Source: Candidatus Aenigmatarchaeota archaeon
GTDB lineage: Archaea > Aenigmatarchaeota > Aenigmatarchaeia > CG10238-14
DNA: 6,757 bases
Assembly (NCBI GenBank): GCA_030672375.1
Contig: DAOVGP010000001.1
Coordinates: 1-6,757 of the forward strand
Direction of reading: 5' to 3'
The notes under the pieces were generated by a model. That model searched no databases and had not been told where the DNA came from. It saw only the letters and a program-made list of their open reading frames with translations. The position numbers and the translations under genes are program-made. Below, in pieces: positions 1-4,195 of this stretch; position 1 is the stretch's first letter, and the number at the start of each line of letters is the position of its first letter.

Positions 1-65
1 ACCCGAATCAGATAAACTATTTCAATGGAAATCACTTAAAAAATGATATAAGGGGGTGTAAATAA

Positions 66-233
66 ATGGCTTTAATCGTTAAGAGCGCAATAAGACAAAT
101 GATGAAGGGACAATGTAATGTCGGTGAAGATTTCTTAAAGACTTTGGATACTGAGGTAGTAGCAATGGTTGAAAGAGCTGCTGCTAGAACAAAGGCAAAC
201 AAAAGAAAGACACTGAAAGCAAGGGACGCCTAA
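66..233 (+). CDS. short histone-fold-like protein (DUF1931-like), 55 aa
   Basis: A 55-residue basic protein starting at ATG 66, behind a good Shine-Dalgarno run (AGGGGGTG, 51-58). Its C-terminus, RKTLKARDA (residues 47-55), resembles the loop before the last helix of archaeal histones (GR-T-x-KAxDI, seen intact in the histone at 850). The preceding helix (about residues 27-44, rich in Ala/Val/Glu/Arg) matches a histone-fold central helix. The chain stops at the Asp where the third helix would start, so the fold is truncated compared with the 67-residue histone 600 bp away. Short proteins of this kind in archaea are usually annotated as DUF1931 or histone-like; DNA binding is inferred from that resemblance. 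It has its own transcription unit, with a T-rich stretch just after the stop. The family call is moderately sure. Confidence 0.65.
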   Translation: MALIVKSAIRQMMKGQCNVGEDFLKTLDTEVVAMVERAAARTKANKRKTLKARDA

Positions 234-234
234 G

Positions 235-257
235 TCCTTTCCTTCTCTTCTTTTTTA
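235..257 (+). terminator. pyrimidine/T-rich terminator after the short histone-like gene
   Basis: Directly after the TAA at 231-233 the + strand is almost entirely pyrimidine and contains a T7 run at 250-256. Archaeal RNA polymerase stops at such T-runs without needing a stable hairpin. The position fits the end of the short histone-like transcript. Confidence 0.5.
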
Positions 258-277
258 ATAATCTCTCAAACAACCCT

Positions 278-303
278 AATCAGATAGATTTTTGTTCCTG
301 GAA
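278..303 (+). repeat. direct repeat, copy 1 (left of membrane protein gene)
   Basis: The 20 bases at 278-297 (AATCAGATAG followed by ATTTTTGTTC) recur exactly at 755-774. Similarity continues as CCT-GGAA against CTTAGGAA, with one substitution and one indel. The two copies bracket the membrane protein gene at 319-753. A shorter version (AATCAGATA) lies at 6-14. This copy lies 16-41 bp upstream of the ATG at 319. Confidence 0.8.
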
Positions 304-318
304 AGAGAAAGTTTAATT

Positions 319-753
319 ATGAGTTGGAAAGATTTTTTGATGCCTGATTGGAGAAAAGGATTCATTTTTTTGTTATTTCTAAGTTTGTATCTATTTTCAA
401 GTTATCTAATTTTGATTATTTCTTTATCAGGTTTTATGTCTATTTCAGGAATTTGCTCTTACGGTTATTCTGATATTTGGAAAAGCATAGTTCATGAAAA
501 TATATGTCCAAATTCTACTACAGTTGACCAAAGGTATCAAGATTATATGACAAGTGTAGGTAAATTTCAAAACTTTAGAAATGATTATGTAAAATCTTTA
601 GAGCCGTTTCTTATGATTTTAAATCCAATTTTGGGAGCCCAAATAGGTGAGTTATTAAATCTCAAAAATATTTTAGTAATTTCAGTTTATTGGTATCTCC
701 TCTCTTCTCTGATAGTCTGGATTTACGATAAGGTGAAGAAGAAAAAGAAATAA
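319..753 (+). CDS. small membrane protein of unknown function, 144 aa
   Basis: I do not recognise a family with confidence. The N-terminus MSWKDFLMPDWRK looks like an amphipathic basic leader, typical of small archaeal membrane proteins. A strongly hydrophobic segment follows at about residues 14-38. A polar region comes next with two cysteines (C46 and C63) that could form a disulfide if it faces outwards. A second hydrophobic region starts near residue 95, with a clear membrane helix at about 117-136, and the protein ends in a poly-lysine tail (138-144) that should stay in the cytoplasm. The frame opens upstream at TTG 292, but ATG 319 gives the natural basic-then-hydrophobic N-terminus. 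Neither start has a clear Shine-Dalgarno site. Near-identical direct repeats lie on both sides. Role unknown. Confidence 0.7.
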   Translation: MSWKDFLMPDWRKGFIFLLFLSLYLFSSYLILIISLSGFMSISGICSYGYSDIWKSIVHENICPNSTTVDQRYQDYMTSVGKFQNFRNDYVKSLEPFLMILNPILGAQIGELLNLKNILVISVYWYLLSSLIVWIYDKVKKKKK

Positions 754-754
754 G

Positions 755-781
755 AATCAGATAGATTTTTGTTCTTAGGAA
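755..781 (+). repeat. direct repeat, copy 2 (right of membrane protein gene)
   Basis: Second copy of the element at 278-303, starting 2 bp after the stop codon of the membrane protein. In this copy AAGAATC (752-758) and GATTTTT (764-770) can pair around a 5-nt loop (AGATA), with one G-T pair, and the 3' arm is T-rich. It could therefore act as a terminator for the upstream gene. It also lies about 13 bp upstream of the histone TATA box. Confidence 0.8.
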
Positions 782-793
782 TTCTCGTCAAAA

Positions 794-801
794 TTTAAAT
801 A
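794..801 (+). promoter_or_regulatory. TATA box of the histone-aIF5A unit
   Basis: TTTAAATA preceded by an A-rich stretch (TCAAAA) as a possible BRE. Transcription would start near 820-826, leaving a leader of about 25-30 nt before the histone ATG at 850. Confidence 0.6.
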
Positions 802-849
802 AATCCTTTACCAATCTCTAACCATAACTAAGAAAAAATGGTGAGTTGA

Positions 850-1053
850 ATGGTTAGAGTTTTCCCCTTAGCTCCTTTAGAAAGAATCGCAAGGAAAGCT
901 GGTGCAGAGAGAGTATCTGCGAGTGCCGTTGAGGTAATCAGAGAAGCTGTTTTAGATGAAGCAGAGAAGATAGCAATAGATGCAGTTGCAGTATCTAGAC
1001 ATGCAGGAAGGGTAACTGTAAAGGCAAAGGACATCAAGATTGTCTGTAGATAA
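850..1053 (+). CDS. archaeal histone (HMf family), 67 aa
   Basis: Canonical single-fold archaeal histone that dimerises and wraps DNA into nucleosome-like filaments. The family pattern is plain: APLERIARKAGAERVS in the first helix and loop (residues 8-23), a long central helix (about 24-51), then RHAGRVTVKAKDI (50-62), the loop with the DNA-contacting R-x-T pair and the start of the third helix. Length matches the usual 65-70 residues. The start is ATG 850, behind GGTGAG (840-845). The ATG at 838 hits a stop after three codons and is excluded. aIF5A begins 22 nt downstream with no promoter between, so the two are probably co-transcribed. This is the second histone-fold-like gene within 800 bp. 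Confidence 0.96.
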   Translation: MVRVFPLAPLERIARKAGAERVSASAVEVIREAVLDEAEKIAIDAVAVSRHAGRVTVKAKDIKIVCR

Positions 1054-1075
1054 TTTATTTTTATTTGGTGATTTT

Positions 1076-1465
1076 TTGGGAAAGATAACAAGTGTAATAA
1101 AAAATTTAAAAAAAGGCAGTTTTATCCTAATAGACGGTACTCCATGTCGAGTAGAATCTATTGCTTCAGGAAAAAGTGGAAAACACGGTGCAAGTAAAAG
1201 TCGGGTCGATGCTATAGGTCTATTTGATAATAGAAGAAGGAGTATAGTTAAACCTTCTGGGGATAATGTTGATGTTCCTATTATCAATAAAATGAAGGCT
1301 CAAGTTCTGGCCATATCGGGTAATCGTGTCCAACTGATGGATTTATCAGACTATTCTATGTTTGAACTCGATATCCCAGAAGAATTAAAAGGTAAATTGA
1401 ATTCGGGTGAAGAAGTAACCTACTATGAGATCATCGGGATAAGAACTCTGAAACCACTCAAATAA
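1076..1465 (+). CDS. eif5A: translation initiation factor 5A (aIF5A), 129 aa
   Basis: aIF5A helps the ribosome with peptide-bond formation at difficult sequences and is modified on one lysine (deoxyhypusine/hypusine). The modification loop is visible as SGKSGKHGASK, with the target Lys at about residue 36 in GKHG. Domains in order are an N-terminal SH3-like barrel (about 1-68) and a C-terminal OB-fold (about 69-129, ending IIGIRTLKPLK). The start chosen is TTG 1076, three nt after GGTGAT (1067-1072); it gives the usual length and an N-terminus MGKITSVIKNLKKG. The frame also opens at TTG 1040 inside the histone gene, but that would add a non-homologous hydrophobic stretch. The gene follows the histone and is convergent with the PqqD-like gene, 1 nt from its stop. 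Confidence 0.95.
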   Translation: MGKITSVIKNLKKGSFILIDGTPCRVESIASGKSGKHGASKSRVDAIGLFDNRRRSIVKPSGDNVDVPIINKMKAQVLAISGNRVQLMDLSDYSMFELDIPEELKGKLNSGEEVTYYEIIGIRTLKPLK

Positions 1466-1466
1466 T

Positions 1467-1718
1467 TCATACGATGAGTTCAGATTTACTCAACTTCTCC
1501 AATATCCCTTTTATAGCGGCTTTAACGATGTCTCTATTTCCGTTGACAGAAAAAACATCTGTCATCCGCTCGATAGAGGTTTCCCCGTCACACTGGATCC
1601 AAACGAGAAAACTAATTGGATCAATATTAAAAGTTTTATTAGTGTCAGGGTCGACAAGGATATAAGTATTTCCAAGTTTTGACCATTTCATCTCTTTCGA
1701 TTTCTTAGGAAATTTCAC
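1467..1718 (-). CDS. PqqD-like small protein, 83 aa
   Basis: Resembles the PqqD family of small winged-helix proteins. In PQQ and RiPP pathways these bind peptide substrates and present them to radical SAM enzymes. The visible match is the segment ILVDPDTNKTFNIDPISFLVW (about 20-40), then DGETSIERM (44-52) and a C-terminal helix (62-78), corresponding to the family pattern of a short beta region, -N-x-x-(G/S)-x-x-(I/V)-W and a DG turn. The start is GTG 1718, overlapping the stop of the PRC-barrel gene as GTGA, with a purine-rich Shine-Dalgarno (GGAAGGAGAAGG) inside that gene. Translational coupling to PRC-barrel is therefore likely. No radical SAM enzyme or precursor peptide is in the window, so a peptide-modification role cannot be claimed. 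Confidence 0.7.
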   Translation of the reverse strand: MKFPKKSKEMKWSKLGNTYILVDPDTNKTFNIDPISFLVWIQCDGETSIERMTDVFSVNGNRDIVKAAIKGILEKLSKSELIV

Positions 1719-1993
1719 TTTCCTTCTCCTTCCTCTGGTAAAGGTGTGGCAATATGTTTGATCAGGACTATATCACCTATCGACTGGACCATGGGGTAAG
1801 GTACAATTATACCTTTCTTTCCACCTACCATCTTTCCCAGGAAAGTGCCTTTAGCGGCTGATATCACTAAAGACCTAACTTTATACCTTGACAGGTCAAG
1901 CTCTACATCAGATACTTTTCCGCAATAATATCCTCTGTCAGTAAAAACATCCTTACCAAACATATCTGAAACATCCTTTACTGTGATCGGCAT
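1715..1993 (-). CDS. PRC-barrel domain protein, 92 aa
   Basis: Single PRC-barrel domain, a small beta-barrel used for protein-protein contacts. The signature is clear: FTDRGYYCGKVSDVELDL (residues 17-34) followed by KVRSLVI (38-44), then GKKGIIVPYPMVQSIGDIVLI (58-78). Length of about 90 residues is normal for the stand-alone archaeal type. In haloarchaea some stand-alone PRC-barrel proteins (CdpB) act in FtsZ-based cell division through SepF; whether this one does cannot be seen here. The start ATG (1993-1991) lies 8 nt after a strong AGGAGGT site (2002-2008). It is first gene of a two-gene minus-strand operon with the PqqD-like protein, and it faces away from the tRNA cluster. Confidence 0.93.
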   Translation of the reverse strand: MPITVKDVSDMFGKDVFTDRGYYCGKVSDVELDLSRYKVRSLVISAAKGTFLGKMVGGKKGIIVPYPMVQSIGDIVLIKHIATPLPEEGEGK

Positions 1994-2030
1994 TAATTTT
2001 AACCTCCTATTAATATTATATGGCTATACA

Positions 2031-2041
2031 ATTTTATTAAA
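2031..2041 (-). promoter_or_regulatory. TATA-like element for the PRC-barrel operon
   Basis: On the minus strand the sequence reads TTTAATAAAAT about 25 bp before a probable transcript start near 2010, just upstream of the AGGAGGT site. The 88 bp between 1993 and 2082 hold the divergent promoters of this operon and of tRNA-Ser; an AT-rich candidate for the latter lies at about 2048-2062 on the + strand. Confidence 0.45.
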
Positions 2042-2081
2042 CTTTAACAAATTAATAATTTAGGTAAGTTATCACATTTTT

Positions 2082-2164
2082 GCCGAGATCGCCTAACCCG
2101 GTATGGCACTGGTCTGCTAAACCAGCGGTCTTTGACCTTGGGGGTTCAAATCCCCCTCTCGGCG
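2082..2164 (+). tRNA. tRNA-Ser(GCT), no intron
   Basis: Acceptor stem GCCGAGA (2082-2088) pairs with TCTCGGC (2157-2163), discriminator G 2164. D-stem GCC/GGC. Anticodon stem CTGGT/ACCAG (2109-2113, 2121-2125) closes a 7-nt loop with anticodon GCT at 2116-2118. A long variable arm (GGTC-TTT-GACC) marks a class II tRNA, and the T-arm is GGGGG-TTCAAAT-CCCCC. CCA is not encoded. Reads AGC/AGU serine codons. Confidence 0.96.
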
Positions 2165-2196
2165 TGAAGAAAGAAACATTTGGAGTAGTTAAAAGA

Positions 2197-2203
2197 TTTA
2201 AAA
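2197..2203 (+). promoter_or_regulatory. TATA box upstream of tRNA-Val
   Basis: TTTAAAA lies 25-31 bp before the tRNA-Val 5' end, in the 63-bp gap after tRNA-Ser. tRNA-Glu and tRNA-Leu follow after 3 and 14 nt, so all three are probably transcribed from here. Confidence 0.5.
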
Positions 2204-2227
2204 GGTTTTATGAAATAATTACAGAGA

Positions 2228-2318
2228 GGGTCGATGGTCTAGCCCGGTTAAGACATCGCCTTGACGAATAGTAGATTTAAAATGGCGAGAATCCCAGGTT
2301 CAAATCCTGGTCGACCCA
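2228..2318 (+). tRNA. tRNA-Val(GAC) with a 16-nt intron at 37/38
   Basis: Acceptor GGGTCGA (2228-2234) pairs with TCGACCC (2311-2317), discriminator A 2318. D-stem GTCT/AGAC. T-arm CCAGG-TTCAAAT-CCTGG (2294-2310). Anticodon stem TCGCC/GGCGA (2256-2260, 2284-2288) with anticodon GAC at 2263-2265. The loop is too long by 16 nt; removing 2267-2282 restores a 7-nt loop (TTGACGT) and a 75-nt tRNA. CCA is not encoded. Confidence 0.95.
2267..2282 (+). other. tRNA-Val intron, canonical position 37/38, 16 nt
   Basis: Bulge-helix-bulge geometry fits: exon TTGA (2261-2264) pairs with intron TTAA (2277-2280). The 3-nt bulges are CG|A on the 5' side and AA|T on the 3' side, with cuts after the second base of each bulge. 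Confidence 0.85.
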
Positions 2319-2348
2319 TTTGCCCCCATAGTCTAGCCCGGTCAAGGA

Positions 2349-2363
2349 AGTTAAAACCTTGAA
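2349..2363 (+). other. tRNA-Glu intron 1, non-canonical D-arm position 24/25, 15 nt
   Basis: Bulge-helix-bulge motif: exon CAAG (2343-2346) pairs perfectly with intron CTTG (2358-2361), with 3-nt bulges GA|A and AA|T. The outer helix is CCGGT (2338-2342) with ATCGG (2365-2369), containing one G-T pair, and there is a short inner stem GT/AC. Excision rebuilds the D-stem 3' strand. Confidence 0.85.
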
Positions 2364-2376
2364 TATCGGCCTTTCG

Positions 2377-2390
2377 GCCTTATGGGAGTA
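2377..2390 (+). other. tRNA-Glu intron 2, canonical position 37/38, 14 nt
   Basis: Exon CTTT (2371-2374) can pair with intron GGAG (2385-2388) with two G-T pairs; bulges CG|G and TA|A. Weaker than the other three introns, but excision is required to restore the 7-nt loop between perfectly matched TCGGC and GCCGA. Confidence 0.75.
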
Positions 2391-2439
2391 AGCCGAGGAC
2401 GTGGGTTCAAATCCCGCTGGGGGCATTTATACTTTAATA

Positions 2440-2537
2440 GCAGGGGTAGCCAAGTCAGGTCAAAGGCGCAGTCAGTCGCGTAAGCCTTAGGAGCCTGTCT
2501 CTTAGTGAGTTCCTGAGTTCGAATCTCAGCCCCTGCA
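2440..2537 (+). tRNA. tRNA-Leu(TAG) with an intron at 29/30
   Basis: Acceptor GCAGGGG (2440-2446) pairs with CCCCTGC (2530-2536), discriminator A 2537. T-arm CTGAG-TTCGAAT-CTCAG, long variable arm containing CTC-TTAGT-GAG, D-stem GCC/GGC. As written the anticodon stem does not pair. Removing 2472-2483 joins CAG (2469-2471) to GC (2484-2485), giving CAGGC/GCCTG, a 7-nt loop CTTAGGA, anticodon TAG (2488-2490) and an 86-nt class II tRNA. CCA is not encoded. Confidence 0.9.
2472..2483 (+). other. tRNA-Leu intron, non-canonical anticodon-stem position 29/30, 12 nt
   Basis: Exon GCGC (2466-2469) pairs with intron GCGT (2478-2481), with one G-T pair. Bulges are AG|T and AA|G with cuts after the second base. 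AAGG (2463-2466) with CCTT (2485-2488) offers an outer helix that competes for one G. The cut sites cannot slide without changing the mature tRNA. Confidence 0.82.
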
Positions 2538-2540
2538 TTA

Positions 2541-2550
2541 TTTATTTAAA
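2541..2550 (+). promoter_or_regulatory. TATA-like element for the aIF2-alpha/PAC2 operon
   Basis: TTTATTTAAA directly after tRNA-Leu, about 30 bp before the GGTGAT ribosome binding site. It may also serve as the AT-rich termination region of the tRNA transcript. Confidence 0.45.
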
Positions 2551-2573
2551 AGTCTGTAGCGAGTTAATGAAAA

Positions 2574-2579
2574 GGTGAT
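2574..2579 (+). promoter_or_regulatory. ribosome binding site of aIF2-alpha (decides the CTG start)
   Basis: GGTGAT is complementary to the usual archaeal 16S 3' tail and lies 5 nt before CTG 2585. The same GTGAT motif sits 3-4 nt before the starts of aIF5A, uS2, the second winged-helix protein and Sec61-beta, which supports translation beginning here and not at the internal ATG 2699. Confidence 0.7.
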
Positions 2580-2584
2580 ATTGT

Positions 2585-3361
2585 CTGGTAAAAAAGAAAG
2601 GATTTCCGAGTGTAAATGAGATCATCATCGTAAGTCCTACACGCATTACCCCTTATTCTGCTCTATGTAAATTAGAAGAATATCCAGGAAAGGAAGGTAT
2701 GATTCATATTTCAGAAGTTTCAGGAAAATGGGTTAGGGATATAAGAAAATTCATAAAACCGAACAAGACATACGTTGCCAAAGTCTTGCGTGTGGATGAG
2801 AGTAAAGGACATATCAATATTAGTCTAAAGAGAGTTCCCAGGATAGATAAAACGAGGAAGATGAAAATCTACAAGAGTGAACAAAAAGCAGAGAAAATGT
2901 TAGAAAAAATTGCAAAAGAACAACAATTGACCTTGGATAAGATGTATGAAGAGTTTGGTTTTAAGTTACAAGAAGAGTTTGGTGATATGTTCACGGCCTT
3001 TGAGATAGCAGCCAAGACACCAGATAAACTCACCAATAGTGGAATTCCAGAAAAATGGGTAAAAATAATACATGAAGTCGCAAAGAAAAGCATTCGTAAG
3101 AAAAAAGTGAAGATAAAGGTAGAGTTGGACGTAAAATTCTTTACGGGTGACGGGATTGAAAGAACAAAAAAATTTCTCGCAGGCTTAACCAATAAATACA
3201 ATGTAACTATAAAGTATATTAGTGCCCCTAAATATAGTGTTGAAAAAGTGAGTGAAAATCCGAAACTCACTCAGAAAGAATTGACAAAGCAATTGACTGA
3301 TGCGATTTCAAAAATAAAGGATGGTGAAGCTAGTTTTAAAATAATGGAGGAAAAACGATGA
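2585..3361 (+). CDS. eif2A: translation initiation factor 2 subunit alpha (aIF2-alpha), 258 aa, CTG start
   Basis: Alpha subunit of the heterotrimeric aIF2 that brings initiator tRNA to the small ribosomal subunit. Domains in order: S1-type OB-fold (about 1-85) with CKLEEYPGKEGMIHISEVSGKW at 28-49, equivalent to the eIF2-alpha Ser51 region, and KVLRVDESKGHINISLKRV; a helical domain (about 86-170); and a C-terminal alpha-beta domain that contacts the gamma subunit. The first ATG in frame (2699) would delete the first 38 residues, including conserved OB-fold strands. The frame is open upstream only to the TGA at 2576-2578 and contains no ATG, GTG or TTG there. CTG 2585, read as Met, gives MVKKKGFPSVNEIIIV, matching the family N-terminus (MV-K/R-K...), and follows GGTGAT by 5 nt. 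The stop overlaps the PAC2 start (ATGA). Confidence 0.93.
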   Translation: MVKKKGFPSVNEIIIVSPTRITPYSALCKLEEYPGKEGMIHISEVSGKWVRDIRKFIKPNKTYVAKVLRVDESKGHINISLKRVPRIDKTRKMKIYKSEQKAEKMLEKIAKEQQLTLDKMYEEFGFKLQEEFGDMFTAFEIAAKTPDKLTNSGIPEKWVKIIHEVAKKSIRKKKVKIKVELDVKFFTGDGIERTKKFLAGLTNKYNVTIKYISAPKYSVEKVSENPKLTQKELTKQLTDAISKIKDGEASFKIMEEKR

Positions 3362-4164
3362 TTCAGACAAAAATTAGAGTTCATAAGAAATTACCAAAAC
3401 TTAATGATCCTGTATTCGTAGAAGGATTACCAGGAGTAGGAAATGTTGGAAGAATAGCAGCAGGTTACTTGGCGGAACAATTGGGAGCTAAAGAATTCGC
3501 TGAGTTATTTTCACCTCATTTCTTACCGTTCGTTCTTCTACATCAAAGTTCAGCTGTTCATGTTCTTAAGAATGAATTCTATTACTGGAAGGGTGGAAAG
3601 AAGGGGCAGAGGGATTTGATTATTCTAATAGGTGACAGTCAGAGCATTGATCCTGTAGGTCATTACGAGATCGTTGAAACGGTCTTAGATTTTATTGAAA
3701 AATTGGGTGTGAAAGAGATTATAACAATTGCTGGACTGAATGTTGGAAAATTAGAGAAAAACCCAAAAGTGATAGGAGCAGTTAGTGAACCTGGTGTGAT
3801 GAAGGATTATAAAGGTTATGGTATAGATTTTGATGCCGGTAGTAGAATTGGCACGATAGTTGGTGCATCCGGGCTTTTCATAGGTTTGGGTAGGTACAGG
3901 GGAATGAGGGGTATTTGCCTTCTTGGGGAAACATCTGGCTTTCCAATAATCCCTGATCCAAAGAGTGCAGAAGCTGTGTTAAAAGCACTGACAAAGATAC
4001 TAGGTGTCAATATAGATATGTCCAAGTTAGGTGACAAAGTGAAGGAAATGGAGAATTTTATGAAAAAAATACAGGGCGTTCAACAAAGAGCGATTCAACA
4101 GTTTTTGGCCCAACAAACGGGAAAACCAAAAGAATCCAAAGAAGATTTAAAGTACATAGGATAA
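3358..4164 (+). CDS. PAC2-family proteasome assembly chaperone (PbaB-like), 268 aa
   Basis: Member of the PAC2 family (formerly DUF75), whose archaeal members (PbaA/PbaB) bind 20S proteasome alpha subunits and help assembly. Recognisable stretches are DPVFVEGLPGVGNVGRIAAGYLAEQL near the N-terminus (about 17-42), LIILIGDSQSIDPVGHYEI (86-104), VKEIITIAGLNVG (118-130) and GRYRGMRGICLLGETSGFP (about 178-196). Length is typical. The C-terminal 50 residues are helical and Gln/Lys rich and end LKYIG. The ATG overlaps the aIF2-alpha stop by 4 nt behind GGAGG (3346-3350), so translation is coupled. In many archaea a PAC2 gene follows aIF2-alpha and nop10; here nop10 is missing between them. Confidence 0.9.
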   Translation: MIQTKIRVHKKLPKLNDPVFVEGLPGVGNVGRIAAGYLAEQLGAKEFAELFSPHFLPFVLLHQSSAVHVLKNEFYYWKGGKKGQRDLIILIGDSQSIDPVGHYEIVETVLDFIEKLGVKEIITIAGLNVGKLEKNPKVIGAVSEPGVMKDYKGYGIDFDAGSRIGTIVGASGLFIGLGRYRGMRGICLLGETSGFPIIPDPKSAEAVLKALTKILGVNIDMSKLGDKVKEMENFMKKIQGVQQRAIQQFLAQQTGKPKESKEDLKYIG

Positions 4165-4195
4165 CTTTTAATTTCTTTGTTCCAAGAGTGATTAC

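Larger units (their letters stand above)
2322..2425 (+). tRNA. tRNA-Glu(TTC) with two introns (24/25 and 37/38)
   Basis: Acceptor GCCCCCA (2322-2328) pairs with TGGGGGC (2418-2424), discriminator A 2425. T-arm GTGGG-TTCAAAT-CCCGC. Anticodon stem TCGGC/GCCGA (2366-2370, 2392-2396), anticodon TTC at 2373-2375. The gene is 104 bp; removing 15 nt from the D-arm and 14 nt from the anticodon loop gives a normal 75-nt tRNA with D-stem GTCT/GGAT and loop CTTTCGA. It starts 3 nt after tRNA-Val. CCA is not encoded. Confidence 0.93.

Noticed and set aside
1040..1075. Earlier TTG start for aIF5A
   Set aside because: It would overlap the histone gene and add a hydrophobic stretch not found in the family; TTG 1076 has the ribosome binding site and the right length.
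828..1287. Minus-strand open frames opposite the histone and aIF5A
   Set aside because: They lie antisense to two clearly conserved proteins, have low-complexity Leu/Ser/Thr composition and no family resemblance.
2080..2271. Open frame of 63 codons across the tRNA region
   Set aside because: It reads through tRNA-Ser and most of tRNA-Val; the bases are explained by tRNA structure.
2469..2497. Canonical 37/38 intron in tRNA-Leu with anticodon stem CAGTC/GCCTG
   Set aside because: This leaves a T-C mismatch in the stem; the 29/30 intron gives perfect pairing and a proper bulge-helix-bulge.
2869..3270. Minus-strand open frame opposite aIF2-alpha
   Set aside because: Antisense shadow of a conserved gene; its hydrophobic look comes from the lysine-rich sense strand.
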